Assembly: GCF_000346465.2 (NCBI RefSeq) | Contig: NC_034012.1 | Span: 6,791,347 to 6,855,346, forward strand | DNA: 64,000 nucleotides | Reading direction: 5' to 3' | Source of the DNA: Prunus persica | Taxonomy: Eukaryota; Streptophyta; Magnoliopsida; Rosales; Rosaceae | Part shown: piece after piece, positions 24,901 to 38,700 of the stretch | Layout: each line of letters begins with the position of its first letter | Numbering within the stretch: position 1 is the first letter of the stretch | Made by a program: the position numbers and the translations under genes | The notes under the pieces: model-generated | Told to the model about the DNA's origin: nothing | What the model saw: only the letters and a program-made list of their open reading frames with translations | Databases searched by the model: none

Positions 24901-26478
24901 TATCTTTCATCGTTGATTGAAAATATTGTGTTTGTCTATTTGTGTGAATCACAGTCAGATAATTAAATACTTTTCAACTTGAGTCAATTTTATCGGAAAT
25001 GATGATTCGATGTGGATGTAAACATGAACAAAGAATGAGTCCAAGGGAGTGATTAGCGTCATATAAACTTACTAACTAATTGATGCTTGAGCACTAGAGC
25101 TCTACTTCGCACAATAAAAGTATTCAAATGGATTGAGCTTTGGGAGTAAATCTAATAGTTTGGCCCAAAAGTTGAGTCTGGCTGCAATACTTTGGGGAGC
25201 AACAACAGTTCTCCAGGCTTGGCCGATATTTGCTAAATGGAAAGCGATCCAAGGAAAGGGGTAGTGACAACTCTATCTTTCCCATTTTTGTTCAACACCT
25301 AACAATTTGATTAGGACTTTCCCATTTCGGCTTAGTATACTGATAAAAATTCACAAAATTATAAATAAATTAAATTTAAAAAAACCCAATCCTGGTTGAG
25401 TTGACTGGAGGGCTATTAGGTGTTGGTGTGTATTGATCAAATTGTTTGGTGCATTTACACTGCATGCCTCATGGCAATGGCATACATAAGATAAGACAAG
25501 GGTGTGGTCAAAGTTCAAATAATTTTGGGGTTCTTGGTGTCATCGGGGCTTTGCTTAGTTTTGTGTACGATTGACAATGTCGACAACACAAAACAAAATT
25601 CTATATATATAAACCAAACCATGTAACCCATCGGTTCATATAAATCATCATTTCTCATTTTGGATGGGTTGAAAAGTAATAAAAATATATATAAGACAGC
25701 TATTAAACCTTACCTTAATTGGATGAGTTTGTGTTGGCTAAAGGACGTAAAGGGATGTGTTTGTCTTCATGCGGAATTAAACATTGTATATTATTATTAC
25801 AAATCGAAATCACACCATCTTCAAAATACCTTTACATAATCCATACGCAAACATAATTGAGAAGAAGATAAACACATGTTTGAGGATTTGAAGCATTTCC
25901 CCATAAATGCATCTATGAAGGTGCTTAATTTAATTTATTTATTACAATAATATTATTATTATTCAACTTGCTAATTAGGGTTTTTTGTTTGCCAAGTTAG
26001 GAAGTGAGAGGGGGGTTTTCACACACGAACTGCCAATGTGCCACAAAGGTTTTAACCAGAAACCACTGATCTGTAACTTAAGATTTTTTTCCACTAGGCT
26101 ACACCTTGTTAGCAAATTTACTAATTAGGGTTGACTCCATTTAACCAGCACATGTTTAATCCAAAATGATCAGTTTCAGGGTTTGCTTGTTTTCCATCTT
26201 ATTTCCCTTTTGCAATGGTTTTATCCAAATTTAGTACAAAAACCTAATTTAAATGGTTTGAAATGTGTATATTATCCAGATTCAATATTGTGTTGATGAA
26301 TCTGCACACGCACCATCTGTTATAAGCCAGACGTGGCACCCTAGGCTCTCTTAAAAATTGGGTTCATAATAAATTGGGGCTGGCCAACGTCCATGGATTT
26401 AAATGGTTGAAATTTGGATGGATGGATGGATGGCTGGGAAGGAACCCTTACCCACTAAGAAAACTTTGACAATATTTG

Positions 26479-26505
26479 CCTCTCTCTCTCTCTCTCTCTC
26501 TCTCC
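26479..26505 (+). repeat. (CT)n microsatellite
   Basis: About 13 CT units in the spacer. Confidence 0.85.
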
Positions 26506-27001
26506 CCTTTTTTTTGGGGACCTTCTTCTAGTTCTAGATCTCTGGCTTCTCAGAAATGTCCAAACACTAACGAAATTATTAAACTTGTTTTTATTTTTTT
26601 GGCTGAAACTAAATTATTGAACTTAAATTCAGGTATGTTTTAATACAATATTTTCAAATATTCAATGCCAAGCTGAAGCCTTAAGCATGGTGGTACCTTT
26701 ATATTTTATATCAAAGTCCAAGTTGCACCACCTCCATTCCATACCATCTTTTAATATATTAATCCAAACCCTATGATTTGATGTTGCACTTGCACCTGCT
26801 TGTTGCATTTTTAAACTCTTGATCGACGACTTTCCAAAATTATTTAATCAGCAAGTTAGAAGAACTCAACCAAACTTTTCCAAAAAAAGAGGGTTGTGAT
26901 ATCTTTTTCTTGGTGTTAATTTCTAGGTAAGATCGAGTTGCTATATTCCAATGAAATTTCTCTGCAGTTTCCAGCATGACTAGAAATTTATAGCTGCATA
27001 G

Positions 27002-27005
<4 letters not shown>

Positions 27006-27060
<55 letters not shown>
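27006..27060 (+). repeat. (CT)n microsatellite
   Basis: About 27 CT units, among the longest of the window's CT/GA tracts. Confidence 0.9.
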
Positions 27061-27062
<2 letters not shown>

Positions 27063-28320
27063 AAAGTAGGAGCTTTTGCTGAAGCATCTTTTGTGGCATC
27101 AAATGAGTCTGGTTTAGCAGATAAAAAGGAGCATATATAAAGGCCAATGATAATGCGCCTGTTTTAGGAAGGCATCTCAACCGGGACATGTGGATCAATG
27201 CGTTTTAAGTATTCGAATAAACTAAGGAAGGTAGGTTGACGAATATTGGAACACATGGTCACTACTAATCATGGTCAATGAAACCTCATAGGCTCCGGCT
27301 TCTCTTCTAATTCCAATTTTGTCGACAATGATGATTTGGTCTAGTAATATTTAATTTCGCTTTATTGTATAACTCCAATCCGGTTTAAATTTGAAGAAAG
27401 TATTTTTTCTATTAAAACTAATGTCTATACAATTCGATTTTGATCCAACTATTAATAATGATCGTGTGTCAACTTTCATCTCAAGCTCACAGATGACCAT
27501 AAGATCATCATTCACTTTGAGAAATTGGGTCCATATTTCATTATTTTTCAAGTTTCATAAAAATATAAATTTGTAGAAGATGAATTATTATCAAGACATA
27601 TCTAAAATCCTCAGAAAAATAAACACAAAACTGGATAAAGAGTGAGCAGAAGAAAATAAAAAAAAATGGATGATGAGGAATGAAGAGAGCATAGTAGAGA
27701 AGGTGTGGGTGGTGGAAGAGACGTGAGCAACCATTGTTTTTATACAGACCATAATGAATTGAATGGTATTCATTTCACCACGAAAAAGAAAAAGAAACAA
27801 GAAGAAGAAAATAGAGATACTGATATTTTATTATATGAATGGGTGCATGGACTGGTGAATGGTGATGACGCGCATGATGATAGATAGGTACAGAAAATAT
27901 ATCTGAAATTAATTATAATAGAATAAATAAAAGCAGTACTGTCATATTTGATGAATAATGAGATGAAAAAAGAAATAATAATAATAGGATGAATGAGAAC
28001 GAGATTATGAATAGTAACTAAACCCATAAAAAGGATGGTGATAAAAAAAATAGAAAGATTCCAGAAATAGGCAAGAACAGTAGTAAACAGAAGAAAGTAC
28101 AACCAGAATAATATATACATTGCATAGAAAATGCATTAAATCCCATTAATATTTAGCTACAAAAAAGAAAAGAGGACGTGGATGCCTCAACACCGTCCGT
28201 TTGCCATAAATTTGTTGTCGTTGTTGACTTTACTCTGTCTCTGTCTTTGTTAGCTGTTTGGTCTTCTTGTTCTTGTTGTTTTGAAGTTTGAGCAAACCAT
28301 TTTCTCTTTCTTCTTTTTCA

Positions 28321-28321
28321 A

Positions 28322-28373
<52 letters not shown>
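28321..28373 (+). repeat. (CT)n microsatellite upstream of the YTH gene
   Basis: About 25 CT units with a few interruptions, ~360-410 bp before the YTH start codon, in pyrimidine-rich sequence that may be its 5' UTR or core promoter. Confidence 0.85.
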
Positions 28374-28376
<3 letters not shown>

Positions 28377-28733
28377 ATGATTCTGTGATTGTTGTTGTTG
28401 GTTTTTGAGAGCATATAAATATATTTTTTTTGTAACCCAAAAGAAAGAAAGAAAGAAAAGTGGAAAAAGGAGTAAAAGCAGCACACCAGCAGTGGAATTG
28501 TTGGAGTTTGGGCAACAGAGATTATATAGCGCCATTTTTATAGCCGGTTTCGTTGTGTTGTTGCATAGTTAGATAGATTGATAGATTGATAGACAGACAG
28601 ATAATATCCTTTGAGAAATTATAGGATACCCTTTTTCAGTTTTTAATCCACACCAAAAATATATTTCTCAAGTTTTTATTTTTAGTTTGATTCATTTGAT
28701 TGATTCAAAGGATTTTCTTTGTCTTTGGAGGCC

Positions 28734-31700
28734 ATGGCTGCTCCTCAATTTCAACACCCTCATCACAACTGTAATCTTCTTTTCTTTTATTGTTTTTTTC
28801 TCTGAATTTTGTGGTTTTTTTCTCTGAATTTTGTGAAGGAAGAAGTTTGTGTTTTTCTGGTGATTGAGCCTTAATTCTGTATTTCAATTTTCTATGATCA
28901 GCAATTAAACAAGAAGAAGAAAAAGAAACAAACCTACATGTTCAATCCACTGAATTCTTCCATTCCAATCGGGTACTGTTCCATTCCTTCATTTCAATTC
29001 ACACAATCGCTTGTCAGTTTCATCTTATACCTCCAATTATTACAGCTATTTTACAGAAATTTTAGTCTCCTTAATTCATTAAGTACTTGGTTTTTAGGCC
29101 TAAAGCTCAAATTTTCAGGCTGAGATTCAATTACCAGTGTTACATATCTAATATCTATTCAAGATTAGCATGGTTATGTTTCTTTTGCAATTCATAATAT
29201 CTAATTTGTGAATTTGGGTATGTTTGTGTTCATCTTAAGGCCCTCTCCAAGGATGGAAGCCCATCTGATACAGCATCATGCATATCAACTGTGGGAGATA
29301 CAACTGCCAGTGTCAAGAAAGGTGATGCAGATGCAGATGCAGATTATGAATCCGTGACTTCTTATCCAACCACTGCGTATTACGGCTACACCTATCCAGG
29401 TTTGCTGCAGCTTCTTCATTTACAGTCCATGACTTTTATCCTATTAGTACTTTCACATCTAACAGTAGCATGTTTACAGGTTATGATATGGAAAACCAAG
29501 GATACTATGTTGGCGGATCCGGGATGGAGATGCAATACCCTGTAAGCTCCTTTATCTTCTTCACAATTGCCTATGAACAACATTGAAGTATATATCTGGA
29601 TTCCTATAGCTTGAATATTGGAGTTCAAGTTGTAGATTTCAGCATGCCTTTAGCTTATTGTAACAAATTGATCTTATAATCACTATTGCTTCATTTAGGT
29701 CATGCAAGCAGATAATGGATCTTTTGTCTACTTGATGCCAGGATTTCAGCCTGGCTACGATCCTTACACGCCATACATGCCCATAACTACAGTCGGTAGT
29801 GATGGACAATATGTTAGTCAACAGATGTATCCCCCACTCAGCCCCATGTACCAAGCTCCTATTTCCCCTGGATATAACCCCTCTCTTCTTCCTTATGGGG
29901 AGTTAGTCCCATCACCTTATTTGTGGGATCCATCTCTTGTTGGAGATGGAACATTTGGAAATGCTTACAATGGAGTTTTAGAAACACCACCCTCTAAACC
30001 TAGTTTCTCTTCCCCTAGTCACAATCGTGCTCCACTGTTTAAATCTCCTAAACCGTTGGATGTTCAATCAGGTTTTGGTGCACGAAATCAGCCAAAACCA
30101 GTGAACAAGGTAGAGTATATTTTCTTTCTTCTGCTGGCCTTTTGCCCTCACCTTGTGCAATTTTGATAATTGTTTTCTGATGAATTTTAGGCTTCAGTAC
30201 GTGCCCCAAGTATCCAATCAGAAGCACTAGCCAAAGGATACTTTTCTGTGGCAAAGGTTCCTGTCTATAACCAAGGGACTGGTGGACTGCTCTATCCAAA
30301 CAATTCACCAACTTTAAAAGCAAATGCAAAGGGTTGGGGTGGCTCTGAGAAGTTGAAACCAAGAAGTAAGGCTAATGGTGTTAGAGATATTAGTTTGTTT
30401 AATGAAAAGAACCATGGCCCTAGAACAACCAACCCTAAAGGTGCATTGTTGTCTGGAGCAGAAAAGGAGAATGGAAAGTGCGACAGCATAGCCTCTGCCA
30501 TCAGGAAGGATCAATATAACCTTCCTGACTTTCCAACCAAATATGAGCAAGCACTTTTCTTTGTTATCAAGTCTTACAGTGAGGATGATATTCATAAGAG
30601 CATCAAGTACAATGTGTGGGCTAGTACTCCTAATGGGAATAAGAGGCTGGACAGTGCTTATCAAGATGCAGAGGAGAAGGTTGCACAGAAAAGCTGCAAG
30701 TGTCCCGTGTTCCTTTTCTTTTCGGTATGCTCTAGAATTTGACCCTAATTTGGATGCAGGAGTTTCCGACTGCACATTTTTAGGCTATTGGCCTCTGAAA
30801 TGAGTGACTAATGCCCTCTTTCTTTCTCTGTGCTGCGTTTCAGGTTAATGCAAGTGGTCAGTTTTGTGGAGTAGCTGAGATGATTGGCCGTGTGGACTTT
30901 AATAAGAGCATGGATTTCTGGCAACAGGATAAATGGAATGGTTATTTCCCAGTCAAGTGGCATATCATAAAAGACGTCCCAAACCCGCAGTTACGGCATA
31001 TAATTCTTGAGAATAATGAGAACAAGCCTGTGACCAATAGCAGAGACACGCAAGAGGTGAGCATCTCCAACTAGTTGTTTGATTTTAAATTACTGTTATA
31101 TCTTATTTCAGATGTCGATCAGTCAGAAGAACCATAACTCTGAGATTATCTTGTATTTCCAGGTGAAATTCCTTCAGGGTATTGAAATGCTGAACATATT
31201 TAAAAATCATCTGTCAAAGACATCAATACTGGACGACTTTGATTTCTACGAAAGCCGCCAGAAGGTGATGCAGGAGAAGAGGATCAGGCAGTCTACACCT
31301 TACTATGATCTGCAGGTATACGCTTCGCATCCATTCTCTTGAATTTTTTCAGCTAATCAAAATTCTTTCCTAGTTTTCTATTGTTATTGGAACTGCTTTG
31401 GTGAATGCATGGAGAGGAACTGAGAATCATGAGTTGTCAAGATCACAAACTGAGATGGTGGATGGGTTAATATTAAGATTGAAAAGATGATTCTCTTTTA
31501 TTTCAATAAAATTAAGAATAAAGCAAGGTTCCTTATGCAAGTAACAAAGTGGAGAGGGTAGTGCCATTGAAATTTTGAAATGGGGAGTTTGACTTTATTC
31601 TATTCTTTCAAAAGAGAGGATAATAATCACTGTAATTTTCTTTTTTGATTGCTTTAAATTTTTCTAAGACACTCATAAGTGTTCCTCTTGAATTATTACT

Positions 31701-31761
31701 AAAAAGTTCTTCTTATATGTTGCAGCAAAAAATAGGAGAGTTAAGTATCAGCGCTGAGTAA
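28734..31761 (+). CDS. ECT8: YTH-domain m6A RNA-binding protein, ECT8-like
   Basis: Nine exons join in frame: 28734-28770, 28902-28972, 29240-29399, 29480-29541, 29699-30109, 30191-30724, 30844-31056, 31163-31315, 31726-31761. The product is 558 residues, starts [12 protein letters not shown] and ends [10 protein letters not shown]. The first ~340 residues are disordered and rich in Tyr, Pro, Gly and Ser. The YTH domain covers about residues 375-510, from [20 protein letters not shown] through [14 protein letters not shown] to [16 protein letters not shown]. All three tryptophans expected for the m6A cage are visible, in NVWAS and in FWQQDKWNG. Plant ECT proteins read N6-methyladenosine in cytoplasmic mRNA. 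Order between nitrobindin and NUA matches At1g79270 (ECT8). The gene is convergent with NUA, with stop codons ~1.0 kb apart. Confidence 0.94.
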
Positions 31762-32775
31762 GGGCCTCAGGTTATAGGCAAAGGAAGGATGCAGGGATAT
31801 GGGAAAATGAATGAATATTTGGAGCTGAAAACCAAAAGGGATCATAAAAGTGTATAATGTGTAGCTGTTTCCCAACAAATGAATGAGATATGTTTTGGCT
31901 ACCAAGGAGGTTTCTTTATGGCCCACACAACAGCTTGAATGCATCCACTTTGATTGATATGCTTGTGGCATCCAAGCTCTATCTCTCTCCTCTGCCTACC
32001 CACACTAGTGTTTCTTTCAGCATAAAGTGTATTTGGTTTTTGGTCTTTTTTGTCTCCCCACCCTTTCTCCTCTTCTCTTGATAATCACAGTTCACAAATG
32101 TAATTATGTAATTGTAAAAAGAAAAAAAAAGAAAAAAGAAAAGAAAAGATGGCGATAGTAAATTACTTCAATGAATGACCGACAGGTTGTATTAGTTTAC
32201 AGTTTAAACTCAATGCAATTAAAGTGCATTTCGCCTCGAGTTTGCTACGTTTTTAACTGCAGAAAAGTCGCAGGATTTGCCTTGCGGAGCCTTTTTTAAC
32301 TTGATCTAAAAAAAAAATGAATTGCAGAAAACTGAAAAATGCGCCAACAAGCCCATGAAGCTAATCAAAACTAAAAGCACAACCATGATGGATCTCCAAA
32401 CAACATTTTTATTTAATTCGATAATAAGAGCGAAAACGAGATTGCAAAAGTGAGGGATCTCTGTTCCTTTTTTTCGGCTGCGAAAAAGTAAATCAGTTGA
32501 AGGATATTAGCCATGTGCTCAACCATGAAAGAAGAAAACAAGGAATTTTCATAGAACTCAGTCATGTGAAATGACTCAAAATACCATATTTCCAAAATCC
32601 ATATTCTATGGACAACAACCATTAAAGTGCGCGGTAATCATGTCCCTCAAAATGCCTAGAACATTTTGGGACATAATAAACTGCGACACCACGTTTTACT
32701 AGGGAGCGAAACCCTTGTTATCATTCAAATGGCAGAAACGGGGGATAAAATGCACATCTTTTATAATTTCCAGTC
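31762..32775. other. Convergent 3' ends of the YTH and NUA genes
   Basis: This 1.0-kb stretch should hold the 3' UTRs of both converging genes. An A-rich stretch lies near 32117-32148. No other gene is visible. Confidence 0.5.
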
Positions 32776-35700
32776 TTAACCTTGATCACCAGGTGCTGCC
32801 CCACGTGCACGTCCACGTCCACGCACACCTCGTCCACGTCCTGCTGGTCTTCCACGGCCTCTTATTGGTGGAGAAGGGGCTCCAGCTCCAGCCTGTCTGA
32901 TCACGGATCTCTGCCTCGCTCGTTCTGTTATGGAAATGGTAGTTGATGTATTAGTCATAGGAGATACCTGTTTCACCTCTTCTGTTTCTGCAGTAACACT
33001 CGGACTAACTTGCGTTGTAACATTAACTTCTGTAGGAGTACTTGATGTATTCTCAATAATTACTGAGGCAGCCGAAGCTGCCTGATCAGTCTCCATCCCA
33101 GTTTGTTCATTACCATCATTTGATTTATCAGAACCATCGGCAGCTTCTTCAGTTACAACTTCATCATTTTTATCATCATTTAGAACCTCTGGAGAATTTA
33201 CCTCACCAATATCCACAACAGAACTAGCAGCAACCCCTTCATCATCGCCCCTGGCTGGGGAAGCCCCAGGAGTTGCAACAGGCTCAGGTTGACCTTCCCC
33301 TATTTCGGGACTGCCAATTGTATCACCCCCTTCAAGCTCAGAAACATCAGGGACCAACTCTCCCTCTTCTCTGTCTCCTCCAAATTCATTGGTCTGTTGG
33401 TTGTCCAGCTCAACCTGATCCTTGGCTCCATCATCACACATCATCTCAGTTCCACCTGATCCATCAACATTTTCTTCTAAACCAATATGCTTGTCGGGTT
33501 GTGATTCTACTTGATTTGAACCATCAAACTGTCGTTCATTTGGCTCTTCAACCTTCTCTCCCGTAGTCTCAATTTCTTCCTTCTCAGTATCACCAACAGC
33601 TTCCTCATTTGAACCTTGAGGCAACTCAGCGACATCAATAGCTTCATCTTTGACTGGAACACTGCAAAGATTTTCAGAAATAGCAGATGGTTGGCCTTCA
33701 CTCCCTTGTGGAGAATCTGAACCTTTGGACTTCTTCGGCACAGGTGCTGCCACATCAGGACCAGTTTCCCCTTGGTTACTTGATTCCTCACGAGACTCAA
33801 AAGCAGATGAAGAAGCATGACGTTTTCGAAGCAGCGGTTGTGTTGAAGTAACATTGCCTTGAACTTCCATTTCATTTGATGGGGCATGCTTGGCCACATT
33901 GCGGCTCCCTTCCATCTCTGACATCTCTACATCACCTTGTGGTTCTTCAGGTCTTGCAAGACGGGGCCGAACCAACTTCCTCCCTGTTTTACGCGTTTCA
34001 ACATTGCTTTTGGGCAAAGTCAAGGTCAATCTCTTTTCACTTTCTTCAGTTGATTTGGATGCCAAACCTGTTGCAGGACTCATTGAGGACACTACAGTTG
34101 GTGCTTGACCAGTACCTGCATAACCCACAAAGGTAGATGCATTAGTCATGAATAAATGAATAGTAGCAAGTAAATCCAATATGAAATCAATTTTAAAAAA
34201 AGGAAAAAAATAAAGAAAGTAAAACAATCATCAGTATAGAAAGGATTGCTTAAGTAAGGAAAGGCACCCGAAGTAGCTGCTAATGAAGCATCTGAAACTG
34301 GAGGAGTGTCTGCAGGAACACCATGAATTCCAAAGTCACTGTGAACTGAATGTGCTGCCTTCTCAAAATTTTCAACAGCCGAGCTGTAGGCAGCAGCAAG
34401 GCCATCCAGTATGGATCCAGAAAGAAGTTGAACAACAGAGGTACCCTGAGATATGCAGATTATACTATTTAAACAAATCCAGGTGCAAAAGAAAGTATGG
34501 TTTCTAAAGACGATGAAAAAAGTACGTAAAATAAGTTATAATACAGGCATTTGCTTGTCGATACTAAAGCATATTTGTTTTATTCAACTTACAAGAAGCT
34601 GAGCGAAAGGAATCTGTTTTCCAGTATTCCAACCTATGTAAATCATGCTCACTGCTCAACAGTTATCACATTTATCCACTACTTACATGCCCAAGACTCT
34701 GCTTTAATTCCCCAGCATTTTTCTTAGCGCCCCTGCCCCCCTATCAGTATTTATAAGTAGTAAAAGAAGGGAGATCGATTTAATATTTCTAAGTTACACA
34801 AAAGGAACACAGAGACCAATTAAGTAAACAATTATACCTCAGGGAGACTGTCTTTTGCATGCTTCAGCTTTTCAAGTTCATCTGAAAGCTGCCTTACAGC
34901 CTGCTTATGCTTCTCCAGTTCATTCATGAACTTTGTTTTATCCTAACGTAAGCAAAAAATATCACATCACTTCATAAGAAAGCTTATATTAACTTCGAAA
35001 TTAAACAACCCAGAATACATCCACCACAAGTTCAGAAGTAAAGCCTAGGGTAAATGGGTGGGCTGCACTAAATGCTATAGAAACTCAAACAATGGACTCA
35101 TAATAAACCTGCTCAACATTAGTGTAGGAATCCTTTACTGCCTTCTCAGTCCTTATGCGCCTTGCTTTCTCTATCCGGTTTTCTTCCTTCTCCTTTCGCA
35201 TATCATCTCTATGCCTCTCCATAAGCTTTTCCAGAGTCTGGGCAAGCATGGTAGCGAAGTCAAAACATGCTAAAGAGGTCAAAGGGAAATACAGAAAAAG
35301 AAAAATGACAGTTAAGATCAACCTGAATTTTTTTGTCTTTCTCTTCCTTCATGGCCTGTTCTCCACTAGTATCCCCAGAAGATCGTTTCCCTATAATGCA
35401 AGGTCAGAAAACAACAGTAAAGAAATGACTGGATTACAACATATATTTTAAAAGTGAATAGGAGAGACCATGGATGGTTTAACTACCTTGTTTGACTTCC
35501 TCCAACTGCCTAGAAAGAGCTTGATTCTCCTTGCTCAGTTCCTCCTTTTCCTTTAAGAGTGTCTCGCACCTCTTCTGCAGAAGAAGAAATAGTGGTAATA
35601 AACTGATCAGCAAACGAAAAAGTTTCCACCTTAAGAGCATAACTCTATACGTCACAAACTAGTTATGAGAATAAAAAAGAAAATGTACGACTAATATGGG

Positions 35701-38700
35701 TGATACTTGTTCTGGCTAAACGACATGAGATTATAAAAACCTTATACTGAAGGATCGCCTTCTTTTGCTTCTCGCCATCTGATCTTAGACTTGCCTGTGC
35801 ATGAGAAGCATATACATCAGAAAAATATAATAAACCCAATGGCAGGCTCTTATCCAAATCTGATTTTAGAGTACAGAATTTTATGGTGCACCTCAACTTG
35901 CAAAGTTTCATTTATCCTTTTTTCTTTCTCAGTCAGATCCAATCTGTAGTTAGAAAGATCTTGCTCCAGATGTGATACAGTCTCCTGCTTTTCTGAAAGA
36001 AGTTTCTCGACTTCTTCTACACGAGAAACCTTCTTCTCCAATTTTTCCTGGCAACACAAAACAATAAATAAAATAAAATAAAATAAAAATGTAAACAATA
36101 ACAATGATAAAAGAAAGTACAAGAAATCACATAATTTTTTTTAAGGGAATTGAAACAAGGTAAGATACAAATAAATTAAAAATCACCATTGAATGTTGGC
36201 CCACTTATTTTTAATGTAAAAATAATCAAATAAAAAAGTAAACAAGAAAAAAACAACAAATACCTTAAAGCTTTTCAAATGCACTAACATAATCACAGAT
36301 AAAAACTAAGGCCAACTTTACATGTTGTCCCATCATTTGCAAGTCATTTCCACATCTTTATAATGTGGGCCAGAACTCACACACATCACTAACATGTCAG
36401 TAGATCTCAACTAAGGGTTTAAAACGATAAGATTAAATAACTACCAGTAGCATTGTGAGCTTAAAGCAATTAATATATCTATAAATTTGATAAAAACCTA
36501 CCTCCAACTGACGAACATCATTCTTCACACGATCATAATCTTCCACATCAATATTCCTATACCTTTCAAGTAACTTCAAGAAAGAGAGTATATTAGAATA
36601 TTGAATATCTTTGTTTAATATGTGCATGCAAGGATAAACAAACAATTAACAGCAGCCACTAAAGAAGACCAACAGGGCTCTACATCTTTTCAAGTCGTAT
36701 CACAGTCCACATGAGTGTCTCTCAGATGCAGAGCATAAATATATTACAAGCACTGATATCTGGCTCTCAGAAGTCAGGACATTGTCTCTGTTGGACTTCA
36801 AGAAATAATATGCATTTCTATATCTCGATTAGGTTGACGTGTGCAGGGAAAGGATTTAGAGTACAAGGTTTTCAGAATAAGCCAAAACCTAGGAAAGCAC
36901 TCAAATTGGTAGTAGACCAAACTAACGCAATTGGATTGAAGGGAAACCAAATGTTCAAAAATCCTTGTGTCCTTGAAATATTTCCCATTATATTTGAAGC
37001 CACGGTTTCAAATTAGGTGGTAAGGGATCGGACAAGGATGTGGTACATAGCTACAAAGACAGATATATACCAATGTTTTGGAATGCTTTTAATCGTCAAG
37101 ACATTAGTACAAAATAAAAATAGGCCCTATCAATCTTACATGACAACCCCCATCGTGGAACATGTATATTTATGCAATTTCAAGATGTCCGTGATATAGA
37201 GCGAGAGCAAGAAGTTCCAAGATCAATACCTCATGAACCTTTTTTTCCAAGTGATCTTTCTCAGTCTTTAGCACTTCAAGTTCTTTTCTACAGGCTTCCA
37301 ACTCAATCTGTCTCTCCCTTAACAATCTCTCTAGGTTCTGAGTCTCAATATTAGCCTTTTGTGATATTTCACGCAATTTCTGAGGAAAAAAAAAATTTAG
37401 CATTAAGTCAACGGTATGATTGATAATACTTATACAGAAGAAAAAACATTATCAGAGGGATTCCTCAAATAGGGACTTTCTCCAGTTAAAAAAATAAAAT
37501 ACAATACCTGGCATTCCTCAAAATTGTGCTTGTTTTCTTCTCTTAGTTGGATATTGCTTTCCCGAAGTAAGTTCATTTCTCTAACCTGAGAAATAATTTC
37601 ATCATGACAGGTTAGAGTTAGAAGGGGGAAATAGTAGGCAAAGAGTTAAGCCCAAAATAGTTTTCTGTACAAGTCCACAGAAACATGGACAACAATAGAA
37701 AGTTCAGTGTCAAATAAACAAAGGTCAAACACACACATGTTAGAGAAGAAGCACTATATTACAACAAAATAGTGGAAACCGATCATGGACTAACTGTTAA
37801 GGAGCACAATGTACATCTTGGTTTTGGGAAGAAACTGAAATACAGGACCAAATGAAACTAACCTGTAGCTGTAAGGATTTTATTTCCTCCTCAGTGAACA
37901 ACAATGATCTTGAATTTGCACGCTCAGCATGAAGTGATGATTGGGCTGTTTCTGAAGCTTTGAGGGCACTCTCAAGCTATAAAGAAAATATAAAATTTGA
38001 GTACATAAATTCATCCAAGGACTGTAAAAAAGAAGCAACCATGACAATTCAACATAAAAGAAATACGAAATCACAAGAAAAGAAGACCAAGATAAAACTG
38101 AAAATAAAACACATCAGAAACATATGCAAAAATAGTTTAGGATGTAATGACAACCCATGGTTTACTGAAGTCAGAATTATAGTGTCACATACAACAACTT
38201 GGATGATTAATATGTATGTTATCTCAGTCCAAAGGAAAGCAGATACTTATGCTAAGTGTTCCACATGAACTAAAACATACACAGAGAGCCACCTAGCTGT
38301 ATGTTGTAGCAATCAAAGTACAAAGATGAACCTCCTAGGGTTAAAAAAAAAAAAAAAAAAGCCAAAGGAGAAGAATCAAGCATATCCAAGAAAAAAGAGG
38401 GGGATAAATGTAAGAACAACAGAGTACCAGCACATATTCGAACAAAAAACAAATACAGCTACTGACGCAGGCAAAAGCTGCAAAATTCCAATTATTTTAT
38501 TTTTCGGTCAAAAAATTCCATTTACTTACGCATCAGAAATTGCAATTTATTGAGAAATCATAATAGGAAAAGCTGGATAAAATGATAGTAACATAGTGTA
38601 AGAATACCTAAAGTCAACTTAACACTTGTTCTTCCATACATATACAATAAAAATTTGTGGTGCATAAAAGAAAGAAACCTAATTTCTACAAACTCACTTG

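Larger units (their letters stand above)
21910..28733. other. Long gene-poor spacer between the protease and the YTH gene
   Basis: I see no gene with recognisable protein similarity in this 6.8-kb stretch. 21910-22090 is probably protease 3' UTR. About 22240-22700 holds three decayed repeats around AGTGTGAAT. CT tracts occur at about 26481, 27007 and 28321, a GGAT repeat at about 26418, and GATA/GATT-type repeats at 28571-28602. The last ~500 bp should contain the YTH promoter and 5' UTR. Confidence 0.5.

Noticed and set aside
33273..34136. Open frames on the + strand opposite the last NUA exon.
   Set aside because: They are antisense shadows of the long acidic NUA tail, whose own frame has clear family character.
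36925..36950. TTGGATTGAAGGGA, matching the core of miR159/miR319.
   Set aside because: Only a partial core match inside a NUA intron on the opposite strand. I found no complementary arm nearby to form a precursor hairpin.
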